This document shows positions 1-8,729 of a stretch of DNA of 64,000 nucleotides, in pieces (position 1 is the stretch's first letter; each line of letters begins with the position of its first letter). The notes under the pieces are model-generated. The model saw nothing but the letters and a program-made list of their open reading frames with translations, was not told the origin of the DNA and made no database searches. The translations under genes and the position numbers were made by a program. The stretch spans positions 16,835 through 80,834 of the forward strand of contig JBGUEQ010000017.1 of assembly GCA_041821265.1 (NCBI GenBank), in the 5' to 3' direction. This stretch comes from Lachnotalea sp041821265 (lineage in GTDB: Bacteria; Bacillota; Clostridia; Lachnospirales; Lachnospiraceae).

Positions 1-540
1 AAAGGAAGAGATTTATTATTTGCAGTATTAATGTCAACTTTATTTTTGCCACAAGTAGTATTGAACGTACCACAGTACATATTATTTAATAAAGTTGGTT
101 GGATTGATTCAAGTCTTTATTTGCCAATTGTGATACCATCATTATTTGCAACAGATACTTATTTTGTATTTATGTTGATTCAATTTTTGAGAAATGTACC
201 AAAAGAACTGGAAGAAGCAGCTAAAATAGACGGTTGTAATGTATTTCAGACATTATGGAAGATTATTGTACCGATGTTAAAACCAGCAATGGTATCATGT
301 GCACTATTCCAGTTTATGTGGTCATCGAATGACTTTATGGGACCGTTGCTTTATGTTCAAACTCCATCAAAGTATCCAGCAACCATTTTTGTTAAGTTGT
401 CAATGGATGCGGACTCAGGGTTTGAATGGAACCGTGTGCTTGCTACATCATTAGTATCCATTGTTCCGTCCTTAGTAGTATTTTTCTTAGCGCAGAATAC
501 ATTTGTTGAAGGTATTTCAGCAGGTGGCGTAAAAGGTTAA
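1..540 (+). CDS. Sugar ABC transporter permease, MalG-type (5' end outside window)
   Basis: Inner-membrane permease of a CUT1 carbohydrate ABC importer. The frame is open from base 1, so the N-terminus is missing; about 179 residues remain. The EAA loop that contacts the ATPase is visible (ELEEAAKIDGCN, with a following P-x-LKPA), as are the last membrane spans and the usual ending EGISAGGVKG. It lies just upstream of a GH28/isomerase/LacI operon, so it probably imports pectin- or plant-derived oligosaccharides; the substrate is inferred from context only. Confidence 0.88.
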   Translation, partial: KGRDLLFAVLMSTLFLPQVVLNVPQYILFNKVGWIDSSLYLPIVIPSLFATDTYFVFMLIQFLRNVPKELEEAAKIDGCNVFQTLWKIIVPMLKPAMVSCALFQFMWSSNDFMGPLLYVQTPSKYPATIFVKLSMDADSGFEWNRVLATSLVSIVPSLVVFFLAQNTFVEGISAGGVKG

Positions 541-594
541 ATTTGACGTAAGTTGGTGTTGAGTGATAGTTATTTATCACATATATAAGAAAAA

Positions 595-624
595 GGGATG
601 TAGCTGTAGCTATATCCCATTTTC
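595..624 (+). terminator. Intrinsic terminator after the permease
   Basis: A 10-bp stem (595-604 with 609-618, one G-T pair) with a 4-base loop is followed by ATTTTC. It closes the transporter transcript before the GH28 operon. The A-rich stretch 625-811 holds no gene and no promoter I can call convincingly. Confidence 0.65.
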
Positions 625-811
625 ATTAATTTATATAAAAATTAAGAAGTAATTTATAAAAAAATAATAAAAAAACAACAAAAAGAATAAATAAACAGTA
701 AAAATAGTAAAACAATGTATAATATTAGTTGTATTTATTATGAAAAAAAACTATAATTTATATCGGGATGTAAATAGAAAAAAATAACGGAATGAATTGG
801 TGGATGAATCT

Positions 812-2368
812 ATGAAACTAAATATATTAATGAAAACAGCACGAAGTGTATCGTTTGAAATAGAAGATGGAAGTGTGGTTTATACAAATAAAGAATATAA
901 AGTATATGTAAATAATGAATTGGTTAAGACAACAAAACAAGTTGTAACTAGTATTTATAATCTTAAACCAAATACCTTTTATAATATCTATATATCCAAT
1001 AACGAAATGGAGTCTCCTAAATTAAAATTTACCACAGATTATGAGTTTGTTACATTGAATGTAAGAGACATCGGCGCAAAAGGTGATGGTGTTAGTGATG
1101 ATACTATTTTTATACAGGCTGCAATTATGGCATGCCCTAAGGATAGTAGAATATTGATTCCAGAAGGGACTTACCGAGTTACAAGCATATTTCTTAAAAA
1201 TGATATTAACATTGAACTTGCAAAAGGGGCAGTGGTTTCAGCTGAAACAGATAGAAGTAAGTTTGCAAAATTTGAAGGCTTAATTGAAAGCTATGATGAA
1301 AAATCAGAATATAACATAGGTACATGGGAAGGGAATCCATTGCGAATGTATGCGGGAATTATTATGGGAATTAACGCAAGCAATATTAATATATATGGAG
1401 AAGGAATAATTGACGGGAATGCTAGTTTTGATAACTGGTGGGAGGATGCAAAAGTTATGCGTGGAGCATTTAGACCAAGATTATTATTCTTAAATAACTG
1501 CAATAATGTTAATATACAAGGAGTAAAGTTTCAAAATAGTCCAGCGTGGAATATACATCCTTATTTTAGTAATAATCTTAAATTTATAGATTTGAAGGTG
1601 GAAAACCCACAGGATTCTCCTAATACGGATGGATTGGATCCTGAATCTTGCGAAAATGTCCTAATAGAAGGAGTATATTTTTCCTTGGGTGATGACTGTA
1701 TTGCGGTTAAATCGGGCAAAATCTATATGGGGGCTAAATATACGACACCGTCAAAGAATATTTGTATCAAGCAATGTTTGATGCAGAATGGTCATGGGGC
1801 AGTAACTATTGGTAGCGAGATGGCAGGAGGCATTAAGAATCTAACAGTAAAAGATTGCAGATTTGTTCATACAGATAGAGGACTTCGAATTAAGACAAGA
1901 CGAGGTAGAGGCAAAGATGCTATAATAGATGAGATTCTTTTTGAAAATATTATTATGGATCAGGTTATGACACCCTTCGTTCTAAACTGTTTCTACTTCT
2001 GCGATCCAGATGGACATGCGGAATATGTGTGGTCTAAAGAAATTCATGAAATTGATGAGAGAACGCCGCTTATTAAGAAACTTTCATTTAGGAAGATAGA
2101 ATGTAAAAACTGCCATGTTGCAGCAGCGTATTTCTATGGATTACCAGAACAAAAAATCGAACAGATTGAATTGTCAGATATTTTATTTGAGTTTGCAACA
2201 GATTGTAAAACAGATGTACCAGCTATGTTAGATGGAATTGAGCCTTGTAGTAAACAAGGGATATATGCTGATAATATTGAAAAATTAATTATCCATAATG
2301 TTATTATTATTGGAAATCAAGGGAAAAAATTTGTATTTCAAAATATTAATGAATTAGAGCAAAACTAG
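812..2368 (+). CDS. Glycoside hydrolase family 28 (polygalacturonase-like), intracellular
   Basis: Probably hydrolyses galacturonide linkages of pectin fragments. Residues 1-80 look like a fibronectin III-type domain and the rest is a right-handed beta-helix. GH28 catalytic motifs are all present: NTDG (Asp273), GDDC (Asp294/295), GHG (His328) and RIK (Arg359, Lys361). No signal peptide is seen, so it should act in the cytoplasm on imported oligomers, like exo-type enzymes. A longer frame begins with TTG at 797, but ATG 812 has GGTGG at the right distance. It is followed after 11 bases by the isomerase gene, implying an operon. Confidence 0.88.
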   Translation: MKLNILMKTARSVSFEIEDGSVVYTNKEYKVYVNNELVKTTKQVVTSIYNLKPNTFYNIYISNNEMESPKLKFTTDYEFVTLNVRDIGAKGDGVSDDTIFIQAAIMACPKDSRILIPEGTYRVTSIFLKNDINIELAKGAVVSAETDRSKFAKFEGLIESYDEKSEYNIGTWEGNPLRMYAGIIMGINASNINIYGEGIIDGNASFDNWWEDAKVMRGAFRPRLLFLNNCNNVNIQGVKFQNSPAWNIHPYFSNNLKFIDLKVENPQDSPNTDGLDPESCENVLIEGVYFSLGDDCIAVKSGKIYMGAKYTTPSKNICIKQCLMQNGHGAVTIGSEMAGGIKNLTVKDCRFVHTDRGLRIKTRRGRGKDAIIDEILFENIIMDQVMTPFVLNCFYFCDPDGHAEYVWSKEIHEIDERTPLIKKLSFRKIECKNCHVAAAYFYGLPEQKIEQIELSDILFEFATDCKTDVPAMLDGIEPCSKQGIYADNIEKLIIHNVIIIGNQGKKFVFQNINELEQN

Positions 2369-2379
2369 GAGGAACAAAT

Positions 2380-3216
2380 ATGCAGCTAGGAATTAGATTA
2401 CACGATACAGTAGAACTTTCATTAGAAGAGAGATTGGAAAATGTATATCAACAAGGGTTTCAATGTGTACATTTAGCATTAAAAAAGGTGATAACAGAAT
2501 ATTCAGTAGAAAATACAGCCTTAACACCGGGATTTGCAATATACTTAAAAAAATTATTTGCAAAGCAGGATATAGATATTGCGGTATTAGGATGCTATTT
2601 GAATTTGGCTACACCGGATAAAGAGGTACTAGAAAAGACGATGGATACTTATATGGCAAATATTCGATTTGCATCAATATTAGGGTGTGGGGTTGTTGGT
2701 ACAGAGACAGGAGCACCAAATACCGAATATAAAACAGTTCCAGAATGTAGAAGTGAGGAAGCTTTAAATACATTTATCACAAATATTAGACCAATAGTTA
2801 AATATGCTGAGATAATGGGGGTGATAGTTGCAATTGAGCCTGTTTTAAATCATATTGTGTATAATTCACAGAGAGCACGTCAAGTACTAGATACCATTCA
2901 TTCACCTAATTTACAGATCATTCTAGATCCTGTCAATTTACTTGGAATGGAAAATTACGAGAATAGAGAAGCGGTAATAGCAGAAGCAATAGAATTATTA
3001 GGTAAGGATACAGCGGTTGTTCATATTAAAGATTGTGTGGTGGATGGAGAAAATTTACGTTCTGTTGCAGCAGGAACAGGGATTATGAATTACGAAAGTT
3101 TAATTAGATTTATGAAAAATGACAAACCATTTATTCATGCTACGTTAGAAGATACAATTCCACAAAATGCAGTTGCTGCAAGAAAATATATACAAGAGTT
3201 ATGGGATAAAATGTAG
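2380..3216 (+). CDS. Sugar phosphate isomerase/epimerase-like TIM barrel protein
   Basis: 278 residues of the xylose isomerase-like TIM barrel family. Likely metal-binding and catalytic positions are visible in the strand ends GTETGAPN, AIEPVLNH, ILDPVNLLG, HIKDC and TLEDT. The start has a strong AGGAGG site. The gene sits between a GH28 and a LacI repressor, so a role in isomerising a uronic acid or other pectin-derived sugar is likely, but the substrate cannot be read from sequence. No signal peptide; cytoplasmic. Confidence 0.82.
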   Translation: MQLGIRLHDTVELSLEERLENVYQQGFQCVHLALKKVITEYSVENTALTPGFAIYLKKLFAKQDIDIAVLGCYLNLATPDKEVLEKTMDTYMANIRFASILGCGVVGTETGAPNTEYKTVPECRSEEALNTFITNIRPIVKYAEIMGVIVAIEPVLNHIVYNSQRARQVLDTIHSPNLQIILDPVNLLGMENYENREAVIAEAIELLGKDTAVVHIKDCVVDGENLRSVAAGTGIMNYESLIRFMKNDKPFIHATLEDTIPQNAVAARKYIQELWDKM

Positions 3217-3262
3217 AAAATTGCAGCTGTCTAATAACAATAAATAGATTGGGAGAATGAAA

Positions 3263-4270
3263 ATGGCAGTTACAATAAAAGATATAGCAAAAAGTGCAGG
3301 AGTTTCATATTCAACAGTATCGCGAGCATTAAATGGTGGAGAAAATGTTAAGCTTGAGAAGAAAGAGTTAATAATGAAAATAGCCAAAGAGGTAGGCTAT
3401 ATTCCAAATCAGGCGGCAATTAATTTGAAGCTTTCTAAAGCACATACATTAGGTTTATTTTTATCTACAATTAGCATAAAAACGTCGCCATATATACTTC
3501 ATGATGTTGTATCAGGCATTTATTCAGTAGTCGGAAGTCAGTATAGTGTTATTGTCAAAGGAATTGATATGCAGGAGACTAATACATTAAATCCGGCTAT
3601 TTTTGATGGACTAATTATATTAAGTCAGCGCACCGATGATTCATTTTTTATAGAGGAAGCGATGGCAAAAAAAATACCATTAGTTGTAATTAATAGGCCA
3701 GTATATTATGGTGTGTCTAATGTCCTAACAGACGAAGCCCAGGGAATGAAAAAGGCTATGGAATATTTATTAGATAATGGACATAGAAATATTGCGGTTA
3801 TTGAATCGACACAGACGTTGGATTCGACAAGGGCTAGACATAGAGGTTGGGTTCAAGCAGTGGAATATTGTGGACTTGATTCAAAGAGCGTACCTGTAGC
3901 AGTTGGAAACTATAGATTCAACAGTGGATATCTTGCTGCCAAAGAATTACTTGTTAATAAACCAACCGCGATTTTATGTTTTAATGATGAAATGGCACAT
4001 GGTGCAAGAAAGGCAATTTTGGAGGCTGGGCTATCTATTCCAGACGATGTTTCTTTAATTGGATTCGATAATTTGGATGCATCCAGATTTTCGGATATGA
4101 ACCTAACTACTATAGAGAGAAATATGCTTAGTATTGCTAAAACTGGGACAGAAGTATTATTGAAAAAAATAGAGAAAGGTGATACATCTTGCGAAAGAAT
4201 TTACCTAGATACCCAGTTAATTATTAGAGAAACGGTCAAAGATTTGAGAACAGGGTTAGTATCAAAATAG
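3263..4270 (+). CDS. LacI-family transcriptional repressor
   Basis: 335 residues: an N-terminal LacI helix-turn-helix (TIKDIAKSAGVSYSTVSRAL) with hinge helix near residue 50, then a periplasmic-binding-protein-like effector domain (for example DDVSLIGFDNLD near the C-terminus). ATG 3263 is preferred to ATG 3257 because GGGAGA (3251-3256) directly abuts the latter. It is the third gene of the GH28 operon and very probably controls it and the upstream transporter in response to a sugar. The operator was not identified. Confidence 0.88.
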   Translation: MAVTIKDIAKSAGVSYSTVSRALNGGENVKLEKKELIMKIAKEVGYIPNQAAINLKLSKAHTLGLFLSTISIKTSPYILHDVVSGIYSVVGSQYSVIVKGIDMQETNTLNPAIFDGLIILSQRTDDSFFIEEAMAKKIPLVVINRPVYYGVSNVLTDEAQGMKKAMEYLLDNGHRNIAVIESTQTLDSTRARHRGWVQAVEYCGLDSKSVPVAVGNYRFNSGYLAAKELLVNKPTAILCFNDEMAHGARKAILEAGLSIPDDVSLIGFDNLDASRFSDMNLTTIERNMLSIAKTGTEVLLKKIEKGDTSCERIYLDTQLIIRETVKDLRTGLVSK

Positions 4271-4296
4271 TAAATATTTTAATATTAAACATTGAC

Positions 4297-4335
4297 AAAA
4301 GGGATATCTCAACATGATGTGAGATTATTCCTTTT
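4297..4335 (+). terminator. Terminator after lacI-type gene
   Basis: Arms AAAAGGGATATCTCA (4297-4311) and 4320-4335 pair with one bulge, ending in CCTTTTAT. It closes the GH28 operon. Confidence 0.6.
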
Positions 4336-4492
4336 ATATGTTTATACAATGAATTATCACGGAATAGGCAACTATTTATTCTGTGACTTTATATCAATAG
4401 AAATAAAGTATTGGATAATTTGTAGTACTGTTGATGCATTGTAAAAAGGCAGAAGATAAGGTAATATTTAATAGGCTAAGTATTACAATGAA

Positions 4493-5053
4493 ATGAAGTT
4501 AAATGAGGATAATAATGAGCATAAAATTTGGATTAAAATATATATATCAATTCTAGGTTGTGTACTATTAATAGGCTGTACTCAAAAAAGCAATTTGAAT
4601 AATGAACAAGATAATCTTGTGAAAAATGGAAATAGTAGTATACAAAGCAGATAGAAGCCTAGAATTATGGCAGAGCGGAGTACTTGTATATGAGTACCAC
4701 ATTGTATTAGGTAAAAATGCAGAAACAAAGAAAGAAAAAGAAGGAGATTGCAAAACGCCTGAAGGTGAGTACTATGTGTGCACCAAGAATCAATATAGTA
4801 AATTTTATCTGGCACTTGGTGTATCCTATCCAAACAAGGTAGATGCAAAAATGGATTAGATAATGGTTTGATTGATGAAGATACTTATCAAACAATCGCA
4901 ACTGCAATAGACAATGTACAGTGTCCACCTTGGAATACAGCTCTAGGCGGAGAAATAATGATACATGGACATGGTGGTAGCAAAGACTGGACAAAAGGAT
5001 GCATTGCAGTAGAAGAGAAATTATGTGTAATTAAATGGATAAAGATGCCTTGA
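4493..5053 (+). pseudogene. Lipoprotein L,D-transpeptidase (YkuD domain), two frameshifts
   Basis: Three pieces in two frames make one recognisable protein. From ATG 4493 a lipoprotein signal ends in LLIGC; this frame stops at 4654. The YkuD domain starts in another frame at 4626 (EIVVYKADRSLELWQSG) and stops at 4859. It continues in the first frame as NGLDNGLIDEDTY and then IHGHGGSKDWTKGCIAV, which holds the catalytic His and Cys of the family. Both shifts lie at runs of five A (4622-4626, 4847-4851). Intact, it would cross-link peptidoglycan outside the membrane. True decay and sequencing error both fit. Confidence 0.8.
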
Positions 5054-5119
5054 CGAAAAATGAAGTAAGTGATAAGATATTTAATTAGATACATGATGTG
5101 GTGTGTAAAAAAATGAGTG

Positions 5120-5135
5120 ATACTAAATATAGTAT
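5120..5135 (+). promoter_or_regulatory. Candidate NrdR box upstream of nrdD
   Basis: ATACTAAATATAGTAT is near-palindromic and matches 13 of 16 positions of the known NrdR consensus ACACTATATATAGTGT. It lies 41 bases before the nrdD start. NrdR represses ribonucleotide reductase genes in many bacteria, usually through two such boxes; only one is seen here. Confidence 0.45.
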
Positions 5136-5175
5136 AAATGACATGCTGAGTAAATAATTAGAATAGAGGTAAAAA

Positions 5176-7293
5176 ATGGTTGTAGTTAAAAAAGATGGTA
5201 CAAAAGAAGAGTTTAATATACAAAAAGTAATAGTAGCAGTTAATAAATCTGCCTATAGAGCATTAATAAAATTTTCAGAAGAGGAATTATTATTTATTTG
5301 TAAATTTGTTGAAGAAAAAGTAAATGAGATGAATTTACAAGAAATTCAAATTGCACAGATGCATAATATTGTAGAGGGTGCTTTAGAAAAAGTAAATAGA
5401 ACCGTTGCGCAAAGTTATCGTGATTATAGAAATTATAAACAGGATTTTGTTCATATGTTGGATGAAGTGTATAAAAAGAGCCAATCGATTATGTATATTG
5501 GCGATAAAGAAAATAGTAATACAGATAGTGCACTTGTATCAACAAAGAGAAGCCTTATATTTAATCAATTAAATAAGGAATTATATCAGAAATTTTTTAT
5601 GACGACAGAAGAAATACAAGCATGCCGAGATGGCTATATTTATGTACATGATATGTCGGCAAGACGTGACACAATGAATTGTTGTTTGTTTGATGTGAAA
5701 TCAGTGCTCGAAGGTGGCTTTGAAATGGGAAATCTTTGGTATAATGAGCCAAAGACTTTAAATGTTGCATTTGATGTAATTGGGGATATTGTATTAAGTG
5801 CAGCGAGCCAGCAATATGGTGGATTTACTGTTCCAAGTGCAGATTTAATATTAGAGCCTTACGCTGAAAAATCATTTGATATGTTTAAAGAGAAGTACGT
5901 GAGATTAGGATTGACAGTAGAAGTAGCAGAGAATGAAGCTTGGAATGAAGTACAAAATGACTTTGAACAAGGCTTTCAAGGTTGGGAATATAAATTTAAT
6001 ACAGTAGCGTCAAGTCGTGGTGACTATCCATTTATTACTGTTTCGGTTGGAACAGGAACAGGAAGATTTGCAAAACTTGCTACAATAGCTATGTTAAAAG
6101 TAAGAATGAATGGACAAGGCAAGAAAAATTGTAAAAAGCCAGTATTATTTCCTAAAATTGTTTTCTTATATGATGAGAAGCTTCACGGACCAGAAGGGCC
6201 ATTAGAAGATGTGTTTGAGGCTGGTGTTGATTGCTCAGCTAAGACAATGTATCCAGATTGGCTAAGCCTTACTGGTGAAGGCTATATTGCTAGTATATAT
6301 AAGAAATATGGAGAAATTATTAGTCCAATGGGATGTAGAGCATTCCTATCTCCTTGGTATAAAGAGGGTGGAATGGAACCTAAGGATGATATGGATAGGC
6401 CGGTATTTGTTGGAAGGTTTAATATTGGAGCTGTAAGTTTGCATTTGCCTATGATTTATGCAAAAGCAATTCATGAAAGTAAAGATTTTTATGAAGTATT
6501 AGATTATTATTTGGAACTAATCAGAAATCTTCATATAAGAACCTACGAGTATCTTGGAGAAATGAAAGCATCAACGAATCCATTGGCATATTGTGAAGGT
6601 GGTTTTTACGGCGGTCATTTAGGAATTCAAGATAAGATTAAACCGATTCTTAAGGCAGCCACAGCTTCGTTTGGCATTACTGCGTTCAATGAGTTACAGC
6701 AACTTTATAATAAGAAGTCTTTAGTAGAAGACGGACAGTTTGCATTAGATGTATTAGAACACATTAATCATAAAATAGAAGAATTCAAGAACGAAGATGG
6801 CAACTTGTATGCTATATATGCAACACCAGCTGAGAATTTGTGTGGATTACAAGTACAACAGTTTCGTAAGAAATATGGTATTATAGAGAATGTTTCAGAT
6901 AGAGAATATGTGAGTAATGGTTTTCACTGTCACGTAACAGAAGAAATAACGCCAATAGAGAAACAGGATAAGGAATATCGTTTTTGGGAATTATCCAATG
7001 GTGGAAAGATACAATATGTTAAATATCCAATTAACTACAACAAAGGTGCAATTAAAACTTTGCTTCGAAGGGCAATGGATATGGGGCTATATGAAGGAGT
7101 TAATCTTTCTTTGGCATATTGTGACGATTGTGGACATCAAGAATTAGATATGGATGTTTGTCCGAAATGTGGAAGTAAAAACTTAACAAAGATTGATAGA
7201 ATGAATGGTTATTTATCATATTCTAGGGTTAAGGGTGATACTAGATTAAATGATGCAAAGATGGCTGAGATTGCTGAGCGAAAATCAATGTAG
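5176..7293 (+). CDS. nrdD: Anaerobic ribonucleoside-triphosphate reductase (class III)
   Basis: Glycyl-radical enzyme reducing NTPs to dNTPs without oxygen. Residues 1-90 form an ATP-cone allosteric domain. The C-terminus has the zinc site Cys649/652/662/665 and the radical motif RMNGYLSY with Gly678. Length (705) is normal. NrdG, which makes the glycyl radical, follows at 7414, and a dUTPase follows that, giving an anaerobic dNTP-supply cluster. A possible NrdR box lies upstream. Confidence 0.96.
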   Translation: MVVVKKDGTKEEFNIQKVIVAVNKSAYRALIKFSEEELLFICKFVEEKVNEMNLQEIQIAQMHNIVEGALEKVNRTVAQSYRDYRNYKQDFVHMLDEVYKKSQSIMYIGDKENSNTDSALVSTKRSLIFNQLNKELYQKFFMTTEEIQACRDGYIYVHDMSARRDTMNCCLFDVKSVLEGGFEMGNLWYNEPKTLNVAFDVIGDIVLSAASQQYGGFTVPSADLILEPYAEKSFDMFKEKYVRLGLTVEVAENEAWNEVQNDFEQGFQGWEYKFNTVASSRGDYPFITVSVGTGTGRFAKLATIAMLKVRMNGQGKKNCKKPVLFPKIVFLYDEKLHGPEGPLEDVFEAGVDCSAKTMYPDWLSLTGEGYIASIYKKYGEIISPMGCRAFLSPWYKEGGMEPKDDMDRPVFVGRFNIGAVSLHLPMIYAKAIHESKDFYEVLDYYLELIRNLHIRTYEYLGEMKASTNPLAYCEGGFYGGHLGIQDKIKPILKAATASFGITAFNELQQLYNKKSLVEDGQFALDVLEHINHKIEEFKNEDGNLYAIYATPAENLCGLQVQQFRKKYGIIENVSDREYVSNGFHCHVTEEITPIEKQDKEYRFWELSNGGKIQYVKYPINYNKGAIKTLLRRAMDMGLYEGVNLSLAYCDDCGHQELDMDVCPKCGSKNLTKIDRMNGYLSYSRVKGDTRLNDAKMAEIAERKSM

Positions 7294-7413
7294 CAAAAAA
7301 AAGTAAGAAGTTTTAATTCTAATGTTTGTTGGCATTAAATGCTAAGGGATATGATTTGAACATTATTAAGTAGTTAAGAGTTAAAGTATATTTTACATGC
7401 ATGGAGGTAAGAG

Positions 7414-7905
7414 ATGCGATATCATAATATAACAAAAGATGATATGTTAAACGGAGACGGACTAAGAGTGGTTTTATGGACAGCAGGATGCAGTCATGGG
7501 TGTAAAGAGTGTCAGAATCCAATTACTTGGGATCCAGAAGGCGGATTATTATTTGATGAAGCTACCAAGAAAGAGATTTTTGAGGAACTAGACAAGGACT
7601 ATATTTCTGGAATTACTTTTAGTGGAGGAGATCCATTACATATAAGCAATAGAGAAATGATAGAAGAAGTAGCAAGAGAAATCAAAGAAAAATATTCTAA
7701 TAAAACAATCTGGCTCTATACAGGATTTTTATGGGAAGAAATAAAGGACTTTGAAATTGTGAAGAGTTTGGATGTAGTAGTAGATGGTAAATTTGAAGTA
7801 GATAAGAAAAGTGAGCAACTTCATTGGAAAGGCAGTTCAAACCAAAGAGTGATTGATGTAAAGAAAACACTAGAGACTGATCAATTAGTGTTATATTCAC
7901 GATAG
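7414..7905 (+). CDS. nrdG: Anaerobic ribonucleotide reductase-activating protein (radical SAM)
   Basis: 163 residues with the radical SAM cluster motif CSHGCKEC (Cys26, Cys30, Cys33) and the SAM-binding FSGGDPL. It installs the glycyl radical on NrdD. A GGAGG site precedes ATG 7414; 120 bases separate it from nrdD, probably within the same transcript. Confidence 0.95.
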   Translation: MRYHNITKDDMLNGDGLRVVLWTAGCSHGCKECQNPITWDPEGGLLFDEATKKEIFEELDKDYISGITFSGGDPLHISNREMIEEVAREIKEKYSNKTIWLYTGFLWEEIKDFEIVKSLDVVVDGKFEVDKKSEQLHWKGSSNQRVIDVKKTLETDQLVLYSR

Positions 7906-8012
7906 AATTAAAGTTATTCATGAAGAGTAGGTATGGAAGTGAATGATAAATAGATTTTGTTCATATGCTGCCTCGAAGTGAACACTATAGTATGCTACGA
8001 ACAGGAGACATA

Positions 8013-8444
8013 ATGGAAAACATAAGAATTAAATATTTTACAGATGATATAATTAAGGTTGAAAAGATTGTAAAGGGTGATTGGATTGACTTGAGGGCAG
8101 CAAGTAAAGTGGAATTGAAGGCAGGAGAATTTAAGTTAGTACCACTAGGAGTTGCAATGCAGCTACCAAAAGGTTATGAAGCACATATAGTTCCGAGAAG
8201 TTCTACATATAAGAATTTTGGTGTCATTCAGACAAATTCCACTGGAATTGTAGATGAGACTTATTGTGGGGACAATGATCAATGGTTTTTTCCAGCGTAT
8301 GCGCTGAGAGATACAGTAATTGAAGTGAATGACAGAATATGTCAATTTAGAATTATGGAACATCAACCAGAGATACAATTTGAAATAGTAGAGATTCTAG
8401 GCAATGATGATAGAGGCGGATTAGGAAGTACAGGAAAGAATTAG
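8013..8444 (+). CDS. dut: dUTP diphosphatase
   Basis: Hydrolyses dUTP to dUMP, keeping uracil out of DNA. 143 residues from ATG 8013, chosen because AGGAGA lies just upstream; the longer frame from 7965 lacks a site. Trimeric dUTPase motifs are visible: PRSSTYKNFG, GIVDETYCGD and the C-terminal glycine-rich RGGLGSTGKN that closes over the substrate. Its position after nrdDG fits dNTP metabolism. Confidence 0.93.
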   Translation: MENIRIKYFTDDIIKVEKIVKGDWIDLRAASKVELKAGEFKLVPLGVAMQLPKGYEAHIVPRSSTYKNFGVIQTNSTGIVDETYCGDNDQWFFPAYALRDTVIEVNDRICQFRIMEHQPEIQFEIVEILGNDDRGGLGSTGKN

Positions 8445-8445
8445 T

Positions 8446-8492
8446 TTACAATAAAGGGCAGTTGCACTTGATGCAACTGCCCTTTATTGTAA
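8446..8492. terminator. Perfect 21-bp-stem hairpin after dut
   Basis: Arms 8446-8466 and 8472-8492 are perfectly complementary with a 5-base loop. There is no U-tract (GAAAAAGG follows), so it is either a Rho-independent terminator of atypical form or an RNA-stabilising 3' stem. Confidence 0.6.
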
Positions 8493-8571
8493 GAAAAAGG
8501 ATAGGAAGGAAAATGCATCTCTATTTATAAATGGTTGCAATGACGCCAAAGACTGAATAGTACATACTAGG

Positions 8572-8604
8572 AGAGCCTATGCAGATATAATATGCATAGG
8601 CTCT
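8572..8604. repeat. Inverted repeat adjoining the fabH promoter
   Basis: Arms of 12 bp centred on GAGCCTATGCA/TGCATAGGCTC with a 9-base loop end exactly at the -35 box of the next promoter. It could be a terminator for upstream transcription or a protein-binding site. Confidence 0.45.
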
Positions 8605-8632
8605 TGACAAATACTGGTGAAAGCAATATACT
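8604..8632 (+). promoter_or_regulatory. Sigma-A promoter of fabH
   Basis: TTGACA (8604-8609), 17-base spacer, TATACT (8627-8632). The near-consensus pair is 98 bases before the fabH start. Confidence 0.75.
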
Positions 8633-8729
8633 TTATGAGAAAATAGTTTGATAGTCAAAGTAAATTAATAAAAAAGTAGAAATTGGATATTCTACCAAGG
8701 GTATAAAAAATATACCGAAAGGAGCAGTT

